Of a DNA stretch of 64,000 bases, positions 1 through 13,800 are shown in pieces. The notes under the pieces are model-generated. The model did no database searches. It was not told the origin of the DNA and was given only the letters and a program-made list of their open reading frames with translations. Source of the DNA: Piper betle (Eukaryota; Streptophyta; Magnoliopsida; Piperales; Piperaceae); NCBI GenBank assembly GCA_033002965.1, contig JAURVB010013111.1, positions 62,001-126,000 on the forward strand, given 5' to 3'. Positions within the stretch are counted from its first letter, which is position 1, and each line of letters starts with the position of its first letter. The position numbers were made by a program, and so were the translations under genes.

Positions 1-1356
1 TTCATTCATTTCATCATCTTCATCATTATCATCTTCCCATCTACACCTAAACCCAACAAGGCCCGGCTAGCAGAATGGATTTTGCACCATATATTAATTG
101 CTCATTCATTTAATTAGTGACACAATACCATGCAGAAACAAAGCGGTAAAATTTGTGCCGCATGACCTCCCAGTCCCAACCTTTTCATCTTGAAAGAGGG
201 CAAAATTAGATGAGGTATGAAGCTTGTGGACCACGTTGACCTTAAGTGAAATACTCCAAAAGTCAATAGAAATGTATTTGACAATTCAAGATAGCAACCA
301 CATGACACTTATGACAGAAGGGGGAAAATAACCAAAGACATTACTAACATTTTGCTTACCAAGAACATATGCAGAAAAAATATTGTAAAGAATAAGAATA
401 TGACTGACTAAGAATCTTGACAGATTATTAGGTGAATTTGAGGGCAGAATTAAGAAACTAGATGACTACTTTGCTTTGGTGCTAAAGTCATTAATAATGT
501 ATTTGATTCAATAACAATATGTCCAATATAATGAAAAAACACTCCTCTTCAAAAAACCAACTCATAATGGAGAAACACTCCCTTAAAGGCCTTACACAGT
601 CAAACCTATTAAAGTCATATAAAATGATATCTGTTGAAACCTTCAAGTTAAAATATTTAATAAGAAATTCAATCCGTTGAAATATGTGCTTCTTTCTTTT
701 GTTGATACTCAAAGGTACCCGTAGCTCTAAATAAAAATTAAAAAATTTTAAAAAAATCTAAAAAATGCAGTAAAACATACAACCAAAAACACGCAGAAAA
801 ATAAGTACATAATTAATGTTCTAAATGATCACATGTATAGCTGAAACATAGATCTATCTATATAAATGGACTTTCGGAAGAAAACTAACAGACATAATAT
901 AATTCCTATCATTATGACTCAACTGAACTATTATTAGAGAAACTACAGTTTCTTGTTCCTGCCAGTAATAGCAACTTACAAATTGCTGAATACAATGCTG
1001 AAACCAGTCTGATAGGTGAAGGAAACTGAAAATGGAGTCACGCTGTGTTTTAAACAAGGCAATTAAATCTAAAAAATGAAGTTCAACTAAATGAGCTCCA
1101 AAGAGGTAGCTCATGTTGAATTTGATTACTTGTAACATATTATCCAAAAAGACTAACCGCCACCATTTATGGCTGATGCAGTAAAAGCTTAAATTAACCC
1201 AAATTAGTTGTTAGAACTCCTTCAGGAGGACCTAAACAATAGTTCAAATAGAAATTGATACAAAGACGAGATTGGGTGGAGAAAATAAGATCATTCCAAA
1301 AAAGAACTTTTATTTCATTTCATAAATTCCATTTGACAATAATCAATGAATCTCTT
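1..1356. other. AT-rich non-coding DNA, probably deep inside VPS33 intron 13
   Basis: I see no recognisable coding sequence, RNA gene or complete repeat here. The short open frames on the minus strand resemble no protein family I know. The VPS33 exons read leftwards and stop, with an open splice donor, at 7882. The next expected VPS33 exon was looked for here and not found. This stretch is therefore most simply intron, with the remaining exons beyond the left edge. Confidence 0.45.
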
Positions 1357-1612
1357 TATTGAAAAATAACATGTCTATTCACCTAGATAACTAGGAAGAG
1401 GACGTGAATCATATTTTCACTGTCCATCCTTTGAGTATTTTATAGAGAAAAATTAGTTACAACAAACTCCTAATATCTCGGGATAGGATATACAACAGAT
1501 TGCAGTTTCTATTTAAACTCCTAACTATCTAGAAACTGGTCAAAATGACCAATGCACCACATAGTGCAACTTACGAATAACATCAGCACTCTTAACACTT
1601 GATATCTCAACA
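1357..1612 (-). repeat. 3' LTR of the copia element
   Basis: About 256 bp that align by eye almost throughout with 6940-7199. Shared features are the start TGTTGAGAT, the segment with the GTGCACTGGTCA-type motif and the TTTTTCAA end. The terminal CA is altered to TA. Several substitutions separate the two LTRs, so the insertion is not recent. Confidence 0.75.
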
Positions 1613-1619
1613 CTCAAGC

Positions 1620-2335
1620 TATGAGTGGGAGAACCCAAACATAGCTTGAACTGCAGCTCATCACATTGGGCTTTTGGCTAAGTTTTTGTGAAAATATAAG
1701 CAATCTGTGTTTCGGTACTGATATGCCTCAAATCAATGAGTCCATATTTCACTCTCTTATATGGTGACAGTAGACCTCAATGTACCATGTCCTCTCATGA
1801 AACACAGGGTTCTTAGCTATTGTGAAATAGCTGTTGTGTTGTCACACCATAACTGCATTGGTGTTTGAACTGGAAACCCTTACTCTTCAAACACCATTTT
1901 CACCCACACCAGTTCTGCTGAAGCCTTTGCCATAGCCCAATATTCTGCCTCCACACTTGATCTTGCTACCACATTTTGTCTTTTACTCTTCCAGATAATC
2001 ATATCTTCCCAGTCTTATGCAATAACAACTCGTGGACCTCCCATCATAAACTGAGCTTGCCCAATCCGAGTCAAGAAAACTTAAAGCTGTAATGAGTTTC
2101 CACTTTGTATCCTAAACCACATTCCTCTATCTAGATTTCTTAAGTATCTCAAGATTCTAATGACAGCATTCCAATGTGGTGACCTTGGCTCTTGCTTGAA
2201 CTGACTTACTACACTTAATGCAAATTATAAATCAGGTCTAGTAATGGTTAGATAGATCAACTTACCCACTAACCTTCTGTATCTTGTCGGGTTCTGTAGC
2301 AGTTCCCCATCTGTAGTCTCTAACTTGATTGAGGT
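1620..2335 (-). pseudogene. degenerate copia RNase H region
   Basis: This stretch lies between the reverse transcriptase end and the 3' LTR, where copia elements carry RNase H. Minus-strand translation gives scattered residues compatible with that domain, but stops interrupt every frame. The assignment rests mainly on position. Confidence 0.5.
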
Positions 2336-3078
2336 CTAGAGAGGAGTTTTAGCTGGCTTAGCCTGCAACAACCCAACTTCACCATGGATATCCAGAACAA
2401 ACTTCTTTTGAAGTAGAAGTATACCTTCATCACTTTTCAGCACTTCAATACCCAAAAAATATTGTAATCCTCCTAGATCCTTGATTTGGAGCTTAGTTTG
2501 TGGATCCAACTTGATCTCTGCAATTCTCTCAACATCACTACCTGTGATAATTACGTCATCAACATAAACAATTAAAATAACACATCTTGGTGTTTTCTGA
2601 ATAAACAGGGAGTAATCAGATATTGCTCTTGTAAAGCCAAGAGCTGCGAGGATATTGCTGAACTTTTCTAACCATGCACGAGGGGACTGCTTTAGACCAT
2701 AGATAGACTTAATTAATTTGCAAACCTTTGAAGACTCCTCCTTAGCAATAAAACCAGGTGGTTGCATCATGTATATGATCACCATGTAGGAATGCATTTT
2801 TAAAATCCAACTGATATAACTCCCAGTTGAATGTGGCTGCAAGGGAAATAACAATCTTAACAGTAATTCAGCTTTGCTACCGAGGAGTCCTCATAATCCA
2901 CACTTGCAGTTTGATTATATCCCTTAGCAACTAACCTTGCCTTGAATCTTTCTACTGAGCCATCAGTTTTCAGCTTCAAGTTGTAAATCCATTTACAACT
3001 TAATGCTTTCTTGCCTGCAGGTAGATCTGTTAGAAACCATGCGTTATTGGTACGAAGGGCTGTGATTTCGTCCTGCAT
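2336..3078 (-). pseudogene. copia reverse transcriptase, broken
   Basis: Two minus-strand frames cover a copia RVT_2 domain. The first (2857-3078) has the start of the domain, with the motif [25 protein letters not shown]. cut here in pieces: [22 protein letters not shown]. The second (2336-2854) has the CKLIKSIYGLKQSPRAW block and the catalytic YVDD, followed by DLGGLQYFLGIE. The two frames are out of register and the middle of the domain is damaged. A working copia polymerase would be one continuous frame with integrase upstream, so this is a dead copy. Confidence 0.88.
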
Positions 3079-3084
3079 TGCCTT

Positions 3085-4485
3085 CTACCAATCAGGATGG
3101 GACATGGATTCATGAAGGGTTGATGGAACTGTATTTGCAGTTAGCTTAAGTGCAACTGTAGGTGAAGGAGAAGATGTTTTACCTGGAGCATCTACAAGAG
3201 GCAAATGGTCCTCAGCTGCAGTTGATGGAAGCTGTATATTCTTACTTTTTATAAGCAAGCGGTCGACCAGCAAATCTTTAAACGTTTTGACTATTTTTAG
3301 GTCTCCTAACATAGACATATGGAGGAACGGAAAACCACTTATTAGACCTAGGTGTGTCATCAATGTGGGTAGTGGAAGAGAATCTTGTAAAGGGAGAGAC
3401 TCATTAGATAACTGATGTTGAGAATAGTATGCTGTATTTTCAATGAATGTTACATCAGTCGTAACAAATCTTTTTCTCAATGTTGGACAATAGCAAATAT
3501 ACCCTTTCTGTGTTCTTGAATAACCTTAGAAAATACACTTGAGTGACTTGGCAGGCAATTTATCCTTTGACCTAGATACAAATGAGCAAACACATGCAAC
3601 CAAAGATTCTAGGTTGAACAGTATACAAGGATTTGTTTGGATGTAGTGCGAGAAAAGGAATTTAATTTTGCAGAACTGAAGAAGGGATCCTATTTATAAG
3701 ATAGAATGCAGTAAGTCATACATCGGGCCAACAGGTTTTAGGTATTGACTTGTTTAGCAGAAGACACCTAGTAACTTCAAGTAGGTGCTTATGCTTTCTT
3801 TCAAAAACTCCGTTTTAATTTGGAGCATGTGCACTGGATACTTCATGGATTATTCCATGATTATAACGGTATTGTTGAAACTGTGAAGACATACATTCAA
3901 GAGCATAATCACTTTGAAACACCTTAATTGCTGTACCAAACCGAATTTTTATTTCATTGGCAAAGATGCTTTAAAATACTGAAACACTTCCTTTCTCTTA
4001 GCAAATACAACCAGGTTATTCTTGTATGGTCATCCACAACGATTACATAATATTTATATCAACCATAATTGGGTACCCCAAACATTTGAATGGACAAGAT
4101 CTAATGCTTGAGAGAATTTGGAAAGGGACTGACTTGTATATGACACTTTATGATGCTTCGACAACTCACATGTCTCACAGTTCAGACGACGAGACACACT
4201 TCCTAGGGTAGATACTAATTGCTTCAATTTATTCAAATGTGGATGACCTAATCTCTCATGCCACTGCATAGAAGATGACATGGAGGAAGGCACGACTGCT
4301 GCTGAAGATGCAGGCTTGTTTATTCGCAGATAATAAACCAATAGGGCATCTTTAAGTATAAGAGAAGATATGAGGACTACATCTCCTCTGCCTATAGTTG
4401 GGGAGAAACTACCATCTGCAATACTGATTTTCATAGGTTTTGGGAAAAGAAAAAATGTGAAAAATGATCGACAATCACTTGTCAT
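3085..4485 (-). pseudogene. copia pre-integrase and integrase region, broken
   Basis: The frame at 4054-4485 carries the GAG_pre-integrase zinc signature: WHERLGHP, then HLNKLKQL, then CETCELSKHHK. The frame at 3085-3480 matches the variable tail between integrase and reverse transcriptase. The integrase core between them has no intact frame. Order and strand agree with the reverse transcriptase to its left. Confidence 0.8.
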
Positions 4486-5321
4486 GTGATCAGTGGCACC
4501 CGAGTCTATAAGCCAAGAATTGTTTAAGAGGGGGTCACTAACAGATGTACCTGCAGTAGCTAGTGAAGTAGAAGGGGAGATTCTCCTTGATGAGCAATTT
4601 TCAACAGGTGTTCAAAGTTCTCATGGCTAAGGGTCATTGTTGCAGCAGCTGCAGGTGTATTAAGGGCAGCAGATTCAGCATTTTGCTTATTAGGAGCAAT
4701 GAAGGAGTTTGCTAAAGACTTTTCCCAATCAGGCTTCCCATACTTGTGCCAGCATTTGTCTTTTGACCACTCATTTGACAGTAATCACAAAATCTCTCCT
4801 CCTTTTGCAGACTCGACCACCTTCCACGTCCAGATGCTGAGCCTCAACCATGGCCTCTCCCTCGAGAGAGGTGAAGGTGGGTCAAGCACTTGCAACCAGT
4901 GCAGAATTGTCCATGACTTCCACAAGTTCCTCATCTTCAATCGATATCTTTGACAGTCTTGAAAAAACAGTGTTCAAGGTAGGTAGTTCATTTCCTGTCG
5001 GAATTTGATCTTTTGCAGGGCGTAGTGGGAAGTCAAACCTGATAAAAATGAAACCACCTTTAGTTCTTGCTGCTTCATCAAAATTTCAATATCAGTTGGT
5101 ATGGGATGATAGATATTGAGCTCTTCCCACTTTGATTTAACAAATCTATAATACTCAAACAGTGATTTTGTACCTTATTTGGAGACGAATGCCTCCTCAG
5201 ACACATCATAGATCCTCTGGATATTATTCTCTGTGGTAAGAGTCTGATAAACTGATTTCCAGACATCATAAGCAGTTGGCGGCAGCATCACATCACAGTT
5301 GATGTGAGGCTCCATCGAATT

Positions 5322-7199
5322 CTATAGCCAAGACCTTACTAGGGCATCTTCCTTGATCCATTCCGAGCTAGTAGAATCAGCAGGTTCTTCAATATACTTC
5401 AGCTTTTCCTTACAATTAAGGAAAGTCTTCATCACAGCAGACCAATGAAGATGATTTTTGCAGTGCAATTTCGTGGTGGTAATGGATGTTCCACTAAGTA
5501 GATCAGCAACTGACATAGTATAGCTGTCAGTGGATGTACTCACAGTTTTTCTTCATATGTGGATGGAAAAGAGGCTCAGATAAAATGAAGGATGATGGAA
5601 TAGGGCTGATAAAAGAAATGGAAATCAAACACAGATGTAATAATCAGATGATAAGAGAGATTCACAAGTTACAATCATCGATTGATTCTGCATACCATGT
5701 TGAAAAATATCATGTACACATACCTAGGTAACTAGGAAGAGAGGACCTAAATCATACTTTCATTGTCCATCCTTGAGTATTTTATAGAGAAGAATTAGTA
5801 GTTACAACAGACTCCTAATATCTGGAAATAGGATACACAACAGATTGTAGTTCTATTTAAACTCCTAAATATCTCAGAACTGGTCAACATGACCAATGCT
5901 CCAGACCTTATTTGGGCATCTTCCTTGATCCATTCCGAGCTAGTAGAATCAGCAGGTTCTTCAATATACTTCAGCTTTTCCTTACAGATAAGGAAAGTCT
6001 TCATCACAGGAAGATAATTTTTGCAGTGCAACTTCGTGGTGGTAATGGATGGACCACTAAGTAGATCAATAATTTTTGCAGTCCTGACTTCGTGGTGGTA
6101 ATGGATGTACCACTAAGTAGATCAGCAACTGACATAGTATAGCTGTCAGTGGATGTACTCACAGTTTTCCTTTTGCCATAAGTGGAAGGAAAAGAGGCTC
6201 AGATAAAATGAAAGATGATGGAATAGGGCTGATAAAAGAAATGGAAATCAAACACAGATGTAATAATCAGATGATAAGAGAGATTCACAAGTTCCAACCA
6301 TCGATTGACTCTGTATACCATGTTGAAAAATAACATGTACACACAACTAGATAACTAGGAAGAGAAGACCTAAATCATACCTTCATTGTCTATCCTTTGA
6401 GTATTTTATAGAGAAGAATTAGTAGTTACAACAAACTCCTAATATCTGGGGATAGGGTATACAACAGATTGTAGTTCTACTTAAACTCCTAACTATCTCA
6501 GAACTGGTCAACATGACCAATGCTCCAGACCTTACTTGGGCATCTTCCTTGATCCATTCCGAGCTAGTAGAATCAGCAGGTTCTTCAATAAACTTCAGCC
6601 TTTCCTTACAAATAAGGAAAGTCTTCATCACAGGAAGATAATTTTTGCAGTGCACTTCGTGGTGGTAATGGATGTACCACTAAGATCAGCAATTCTTGCA
6701 GTGCAACTTCGTGGTGGCAATGGATGTACCACTAAGTAGATCAGCAACTGACATAGTATAGCTGTCAGTGGATGTACTGACAGTTTTCCTTTTACCATAA
6801 GTGGAAGGAAAAAGATGCTCAGATAAAATGAAAGATGATGGAATAGAGCTGATAAAAAAAAATGGAAATCAAACACAGATGTAATAATCAGATGATAACA
6901 GAGATTCACAAGTTCAAACCATGGATTGACTGCATACCATGTTGAAAAATAACATGTACACACACCTAGATAACTAGGAAGAGAGGACCTGAATCATACT
7001 TTCATTGTCCATCCTTTGAGTATTTTATAGAGAAGAATTAGTAGTTACAACAGACTCCTAATACCTGGGGATAGGATATACAACAGATTGTAGTTTCTAT
7101 TTAAACTCCTAACTATCTCAGAACTGGTCAACATGACCAGTGCACCACATAGTGCAACATGCAGATAATATCAGCATTCTAACACTTAATATCTCAACA
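5322..7199 (-). repeat. three tandem LTR-leader-gag units at the copia 5' end
   Basis: The gag start is encoded three times (about 5322-5543, 5795-6031 and 6419-6655), each with NYLPVMKTF- or HLHWSAVMKTF-like, EEPADSTSSEW and KEDA motifs. Each is followed upstream by a leader with a primer-binding site and part of an LTR. The two inner LTR pieces (about 5697-5894 and 6319-6518) are cut at the same point, next to the sequence gaccaatgctccagacc. The unit period is about 624 bp (5881 to 6505). Only the outermost copy has a whole LTR (6940-7199). Confidence 0.8.
6940..7199 (-). repeat. 5' LTR of the copia element
   Basis: 260 bp reading TGTTGAGAT at 7199 to TTCAACA at 6940 on the minus strand, with TG...CA ends. 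It is followed directly by a degenerate tRNA-Met primer-binding site, TGGTATGCAG, at 6939-6930. Confidence 0.75.
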
Positions 7200-7881
7200 C
7201 TTCTATGCATAGAGTTCAAAGAAAACTCAAGAATAGAAATTTTGACTTATTAAAAAAATCCTAAAAGAAGTAATTTTAGGTCTTAATGTGGAAAAATCCC
7301 GAAGTATGGCTATGGCTTATTGTAAAGAAAAGCCAAAACAAGGCATATTTTCTAGTAAAGATTCATTTTGCGCTCCTGCATCAGCGGCTTTTGCAGCTGT
7401 AGCACAATAAAAATCTTTATCAATTATGAAATACACTTTGTTTAAGTTTTTCTAGCAATAAGACACACTAATCTTATTTAGAATTATTTTTCCAATATGT
7501 CATGGCTTTAATTAGCCTCTTAAATTTTTCTTAGAATCTCCAAATGAACTCTATGATAGGGGATCATTGATCATTGTCACATAGATTTTGATGAATAAAG
7601 CCTTTTATTTTAATACCTTGTTTCTTTCTTCTCTTCCCTATGTTAGAATCCTGATTTTCCGGTTATCTTCACCGACACCCCCCCCCAAAAAAACCAAGGA
7701 GGTCTAACACTTAATCGAGTTCTTTCACCCTATTTTACGTCTCTTTATAATAGGTTAGAAACATTATTTCTATCCTCTGAAACACCACAATAAAAACCAC
7801 AAGGCACAAAATTAGCATCAGTTTCCTACACCTATACAGCAACAAAAATTTCAACACCTGAAAGATGTATGGAAGTCTTAC
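7200..7881. other. VPS33 intron 13 sequence between exon 13 and the copia insertion
   Basis: AT-rich sequence without a frame of note. It contains a C-run next to an A-run near 7677-7692. The next VPS33 exon expected after exon 13 (encoding the CYEYIEEM-like segment of the family) is not present here. Confidence 0.5.
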
Positions 7882-10800
7882 AGTTCCCAGCTCTCGCCCT
7901 CAACTATAGTATGCTCAATCTCTAGACGGCTGTGAAATGATGGTTTTGAGGTAAAAGTTGACAGATGTTGGGCAAGACCAACATGCCTCTGAAAGTAGAA
8001 TCCAGAATAACTTACAACTCAAAAACCTACTCACCACTGCTAAAAAGAACTGCCATGGAATCAAAACCAATGCATATTATACTTACATCCATTTCATGTA
8101 GTGAATGCAGCTTCTTGACAAAATCCTTCAGCTCAGATACAGTCTGTGTCTGCTGACATAGTACTACAGTTATCAATTCTCAGAATTTCTCAAAAAATCA
8201 AAAATTTATCTGATTAAAGAAGACAAGAATGAAGAACAATTTTCAACTAGTTGAAATCTGAAATGAAAGAACACTGTCAAACTAAAGAGGATATAAATTA
8301 AATTTCTAAAAAACAAAGTGTTCAGCATGATAAGTAATATGAACTTAAGGTAAACCATGCTGCTAATTTGCGGGGGCAGGGGGCGGTGGGCCGGCGCACT
8401 AGTATTGTGCCTGACAACAATTAAGGACAAGGTGCACATCAAAAGACAAATACTGTGAACCATGTCTTACAACGATGAATACCCACATTTAACTTTTACA
8501 CTTAATCTATGGTCATGGGCTTGAAGCAATAAAACATAAATACTAAGAAATTTCCTTATGTGGTTTTCAATGTGCAGAAGAGAATAGGGATCAATAGATA
8601 TGACAACTAAGAAATAAAATGCTTTACCGAAAAAGGTCTTAGAAGGAGAAGAGGACAGGTGAAACTTAAAACAAACGCGAATAGACCAAGGGAGGAATAA
8701 AAAGTAACATGAAATTATCCATTAAAACCAGGAATGATTCACTGTAGATCAAAATTAAAAATTAGGATTAAATATCCTTAATCAAAACATGTGGAATTGG
8801 TGAATGATAAGGATGATGCTACCAATTTACAACAAAATTAACCTGCTCATTTATTTGTTAATTTTCTCTCTAAAGTAGAATGTAACACCTGTACATCATC
8901 TACGTACAGTATTTATCTCGTTATACTCCTGCTTCATTGACGTTGCCTTCTGACGCAAGACCTACAAAAGAGTGTGATTATATTATTATATCCCAGACAA
9001 AAAAAACACAAAGTTTCTTAAAGGAAAGAAAGGAACTCAACCTGTCCAACAACATCCAAGTTGAGATCTCGGATCTCCCTATACAGCTTATCACTGACCA
9101 CACATAAACACAAGCAAACAATTAACAAATTGGATTTTACAGAATAAAATTTTATATATTTGATAAGTATAAAAAAATTTCAAATGATGGAAAATGTAAT
9201 GATTAACTTATGAATCAATTTTTGAAAAGTTATTAGAAGCAATAGTCAAGGAATTTCAAACAGATAAAAAACCAAGGTAAATTGTTCAAATCAGAAAAGC
9301 ATACATAGGTTACCATCAGAACAATGGATGATCCATGAGCTACAATCTTGGCCAGAGAAAAGCAGACAAAAAATATGAAAATACCAATTGTTCACAACTT
9401 GAACGCTCAAACAAAAAAAGAGGCATCAGACTCCCAACAACATAAAAGATGGGATGGTATAGTTTTACCTTGAATTTAGAGGAACCTTCATCTTCTTGTC
9501 TGGCGGTAACCCCAGGACAGATGAGTCAACTTCTACTGCACCATTGCTAATATGTAATAACTGCACATGATAATATATCAGCTCGACATGTAATGTAACA
9601 AAAGTAAAAATATTAATTTCTAGATCTTATCAAATGACATATCAATTGTATTTACTTACAACACAAATAAGTTAGTCTTTCCCAAATACCTCATCCAGAA
9701 GCCCTTCATATGTTAATTGAGTACACATTGGTGTTATCATGTCCACCTACAACATTTAACAGAAAAACTTAATGTGAGCCACTATCATATTTTAATTCAC
9801 AAGACCAGTCAGCTTTAGTATTTTTACCTAAAAGGACTCTCAGAGTCCATTTGGTTGACATGAAGAAGATGTAAAATATATGAAATATGCTTAGTTACAA
9901 TTTACAAAGAGTTATTTATGATGTAAATTCTATTCAAAAAAATTTCCTCCTTTTTCTTGTGTTCTTTATAGGAAATTTTGTGGAGATGAAAGATGGAAGA
10001 CTTAGTTGCATCTAACGATAAAATACTCCAAAAATGGATAATTTTTTAGTGGAAGATATTTTTCCATGAATAACCATTTATAGATTTCATAGATTTTCCA
10101 TTTCTTTCATGCTAACCAAATGGAGCCTTAATTTCACTTCCATTTTTGTGTATCTATTCATAATTAACACAAATTAGATTCCACTTCAAAAATTCACAAT
10201 TTCAATTTCACCATTCTTCAATTAGTTTCAATGCATATTTATATGTTCTACTTCGGTTTTATAATCAGATCATAGACTATTACTCCTACATCAAATAACA
10301 AAGATAAAATAAATAAAGATGTGTAAACAATAGAGAAGAACAAAGTGACAACAGTTACCTCGCGGTCTATTAAGATAAGAGTATTAATCTGTGGAGTATC
10401 CATCTACAATGCCAAAATAAAAACATAGAAAATAAAAATGATATATGCTGTATGCTGAGAATGAGCAGTTCAAGAGAAAAAATTCCATATTACCTCTGAT
10501 ATATTGACTGGGTCCTCACTTTGCATGTGATTTAAAATGTCAGACACCTTCACTGATGCTTTGCCTTTAGCACGTACATTAGGTATTAAACCAAAAGAAA
10601 ACTACAAAAGAAAGAGGTGAATGCATTTTTAGGTACAGAACAAAATAATTCTGATGAAAGGGTACACACACACATACTCAATGCCATTAACAGAAACTGA
10701 TAATATAGAAATAAATCAAGCACTCCACTTTAGCACATTTATGCCAGTAAATTTGCGATGGATAGATAATTCCATTGCAGAAAGTCCAGCATCTAAAATC

Positions 10801-13800
10801 TTTAAATTATCATCAATTATGACTAAGATTTTGTAAAATCCCCTCTTCAAACAGGAAAATGATCTAAAAAATTCTGAAACTAAGACTAAGTTTCCTACTT
10901 TGAAACTTTGAAGGGACCAATAATTATAACTAAAATCCACGAGGATTTTGCACATTTTCTGAAGCTGGCCCACAATAATGACTCTTTCCTTCCTATGGCT
11001 TCGGTTACCACTGCAAGTATTCATTCTTCATTACTACCTTGGCGACTTGTTGACTAATTGATCCACATTTCACGGATCACATGACCATGCATACTAAATT
11101 TGTTACATCCTGCACTCTTTTTGGCTTCCCTTGATGGTTAACTTATCAAATGGAAGTCAAGTTCTAGCCATTGGTAAAGGAACCAACTGTATCAATCAAT
11201 ACTTGCTCCTTGATGATGTTTTATTGATTCTCTCCTTCCTTACGAGTCTTTTATCAGTCCATAAGTTGTATTCTACGAGCTTCTGTCAAGTTGTATTCAC
11301 ATCTATTACAGGATATCAAGGGAAAGATGGAGATTGGTCGTGGCTCATGCAGCAATAAACTCTATTATCTACACGACCGTAATTTATCTTTGGCTGTCAT
11401 CAAATCTACTTCCTCTACTGTTTTAGAGTCGCATGAACATTTAGGGAATCCTAGTTTAAATAAGCTCAAATTGATGATGCTTTCTTTAGTTAATGTTTCT
11501 TCATTACAATGTGAATCATGTTAATTGCCAAAGCACACTCATGTGTCTTTGCCATTAGAATATTTTTTTAGGTCTAATAAACCTTTTGATGTTATTCAAT
11601 TTGATATATGGGGTGTTCCTAACTTTGGAAATTCAAATACTATGTCTTATTCATTGATGATTACAGTTGCATGACATGACTTTATTTATTGCATGATAGA
11701 TCTCAAGTTTTCTCTAAGTTTCAAGCTTTTATAAATAAAATTATAACACAATACTCTACTGCCATTAAAATTTTTAGGTCTGCCAATGCCTTAGAGTATA
11801 CTTCTTCTCACTTCAAGACCTTTTTCACTACTCATGACATTGTGCATCAAGCTTCTTATGTTTATACTCCATAACAAAATGGTGTTGCTCAGCTTAAACA
11901 TAGGTATTTGTTAGAAGTCACAAGATATTTAATACATAATGAGTCGGTTCCTAAACATCATTGGCCTGAATTTATTCTAGCTACATGTTACCTCATTAAT
12001 AGGATGTCTACTATATTAAATAATCAAATCTCTCATAAATTACTTAATTCAGGACAAACCTTTATATTATGTCAAACCTTGCACCTTAGTTGTGTTTGCT
12101 TTGTGCATATCCATCCATCTACTTCTAATAAACTTGCAGCTAGAGCCCCTATATGTGCATTTCTCGGTTATTCTCACACACAAAAGGGGTATTGTTGTTT
12201 TAGCCCACAATTCACAAGGTTATTCATCACTATGAATGTCATCTTTCTCTGAGAATGTTTCCTTCTATTCATCTCCTTCTCAAACAACCAGTCATACTCC
12301 TGAGGTTTCTCTTCTCATTCCCATAATTGATGTTCTCTTGTCCACTTCTCCAACCATGTCAACCTTTTCACGCTTTCCCCTGGTCTACTCTCGGCGACCA
12401 AAGCATGTGCCTTCTCTTCCTACACTACCATCTATCCCTAGTTCCCCTAAACTAGGTAATATGCCTAGCACATCTAAGGTGACTATGCATGCCTTGTCTT
12501 CGCTTCAAATACTTACAGATTACAATGAAGCTTCAAAAGATGAGGGTTGGAGGCAAATTATGATAGAGATCACTGCCCTGCAAAACAATCACACTTGCGA
12601 CCTTACTCACCCCCCTCTAAGGTAAGAAAGTGGTCGAATGTTGATGGACTTATACTATTAAATATCGGTCTGATGGTTCATTGGAAAGGCTTAAGGCTAG
12701 ATTAGTGGTTGAAAGGTATAATCAAATAGCTGGTCTAAATTACCATCACACATTTTCTCCCGTTATTAAACTCAATTCTATTCGAATTTTATTATCTTTG
12801 GCCATAAATTTTGATCGGCCCTCTTCCAACTTGATGTTAAAAATGCATTTCTCCATGGAGACCTTGAAGAGGAGGTTTATTATCTATTTCCACAGCCCTT
12901 ATTTCCTGCTTAAATTCCTCTGACCAAAAAATCACCATAGTTAATCATCAGCAACACATACCAACCTCAAGCTTATGAATGGCTTTTGCAACATGCCAAA
13001 GAGTACTTGTATCACCATCCACAAGGCATTCCTTCAAGTAAAAAAGCATCAAAAGTCAAATCAAAAATACCAAACAATAAGGGAAACCACTGATTAAATG
13101 CTTCAACATTCAGTGGCTGATAGAACACAAGATAAGTGCAATCAGTAAGTAAAAAAGGTTAACTTTGAAGGAAAGATCAAGCTCCAATGAAAGAACATCT
13201 TCATCTATGGGAACCATATATAAAGGCAATTCGCCAAGTGTCAACATCTTATGCAATTTCTCCTCCTCAAAAATCTGAAAACCAAAAAGTACAGTTAAAC
13301 CTCTAAATTATGAAGATCAAACTGGTGTAGTAAGTATATATAGCTACATATATAACTACACATAATTATGTAAGCACGTACACACAAACTCCATGTTGCA
13401 TTCGAGAAAATCAAACAGGAATCACAATAAGCAGCAAACCCTAATTATGGATAATCTGTCTTCATCGTTTTTGCTAGCTATGAATGAATTAGATACCAAT
13501 TTTATTTAATCTGTCATTCACAGCGAGGGTGGGTAACATCATAAGCCAGCTTCACAAAAACTTTTAATTCTCGGGATCAATCATCAATGTTCATAAAGAA
13601 TGTTTTGTGGCACTGGCATGTGTCGTTAAGATTTGGATAAGACTGATCAAACATACTCAGTCAAACATGAAAAATACAGAACAATGAAATGGTCTGAATC
13701 ATATGAAGTAGATCACAAAATTGTAATACCTAGCCTATAAACAGGCATAAAATGATCTGAAGTATATGTAGTGCCATCATGCCTTAAGGTATATGTAAAG

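Larger units (their letters stand above)
1357..7199 (-). mobile_element. Ty1/copia LTR retrotransposon, rearranged and inactive, in VPS33 intron 13
   Basis: The element is bounded by two related LTRs of about 256-260 bp (1357-1612 and 6940-7199), which begin TGTTGAGAT on the minus strand. Pieces of gag, the pre-integrase zinc region, the integrase tail and reverse transcriptase lie in the copia order gag-INT-RT on the minus strand. A methionine-tRNA type primer-binding site (TGGTAT-rCAGAr) follows the 5' LTR. Every frame is broken by stops or shifts, so it cannot be autonomous. The LTR-leader-gag portion is present three times in tandem. No clean 5-bp TSD was found (ctctt on the left, cttct on the right). 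It lies in the same transcriptional orientation as VPS33. Confidence 0.85.

Noticed and set aside
1352..7204. A TSD for the copia element
   Set aside because: The flanks ctctt and cttct are not the same, so I make no claim.
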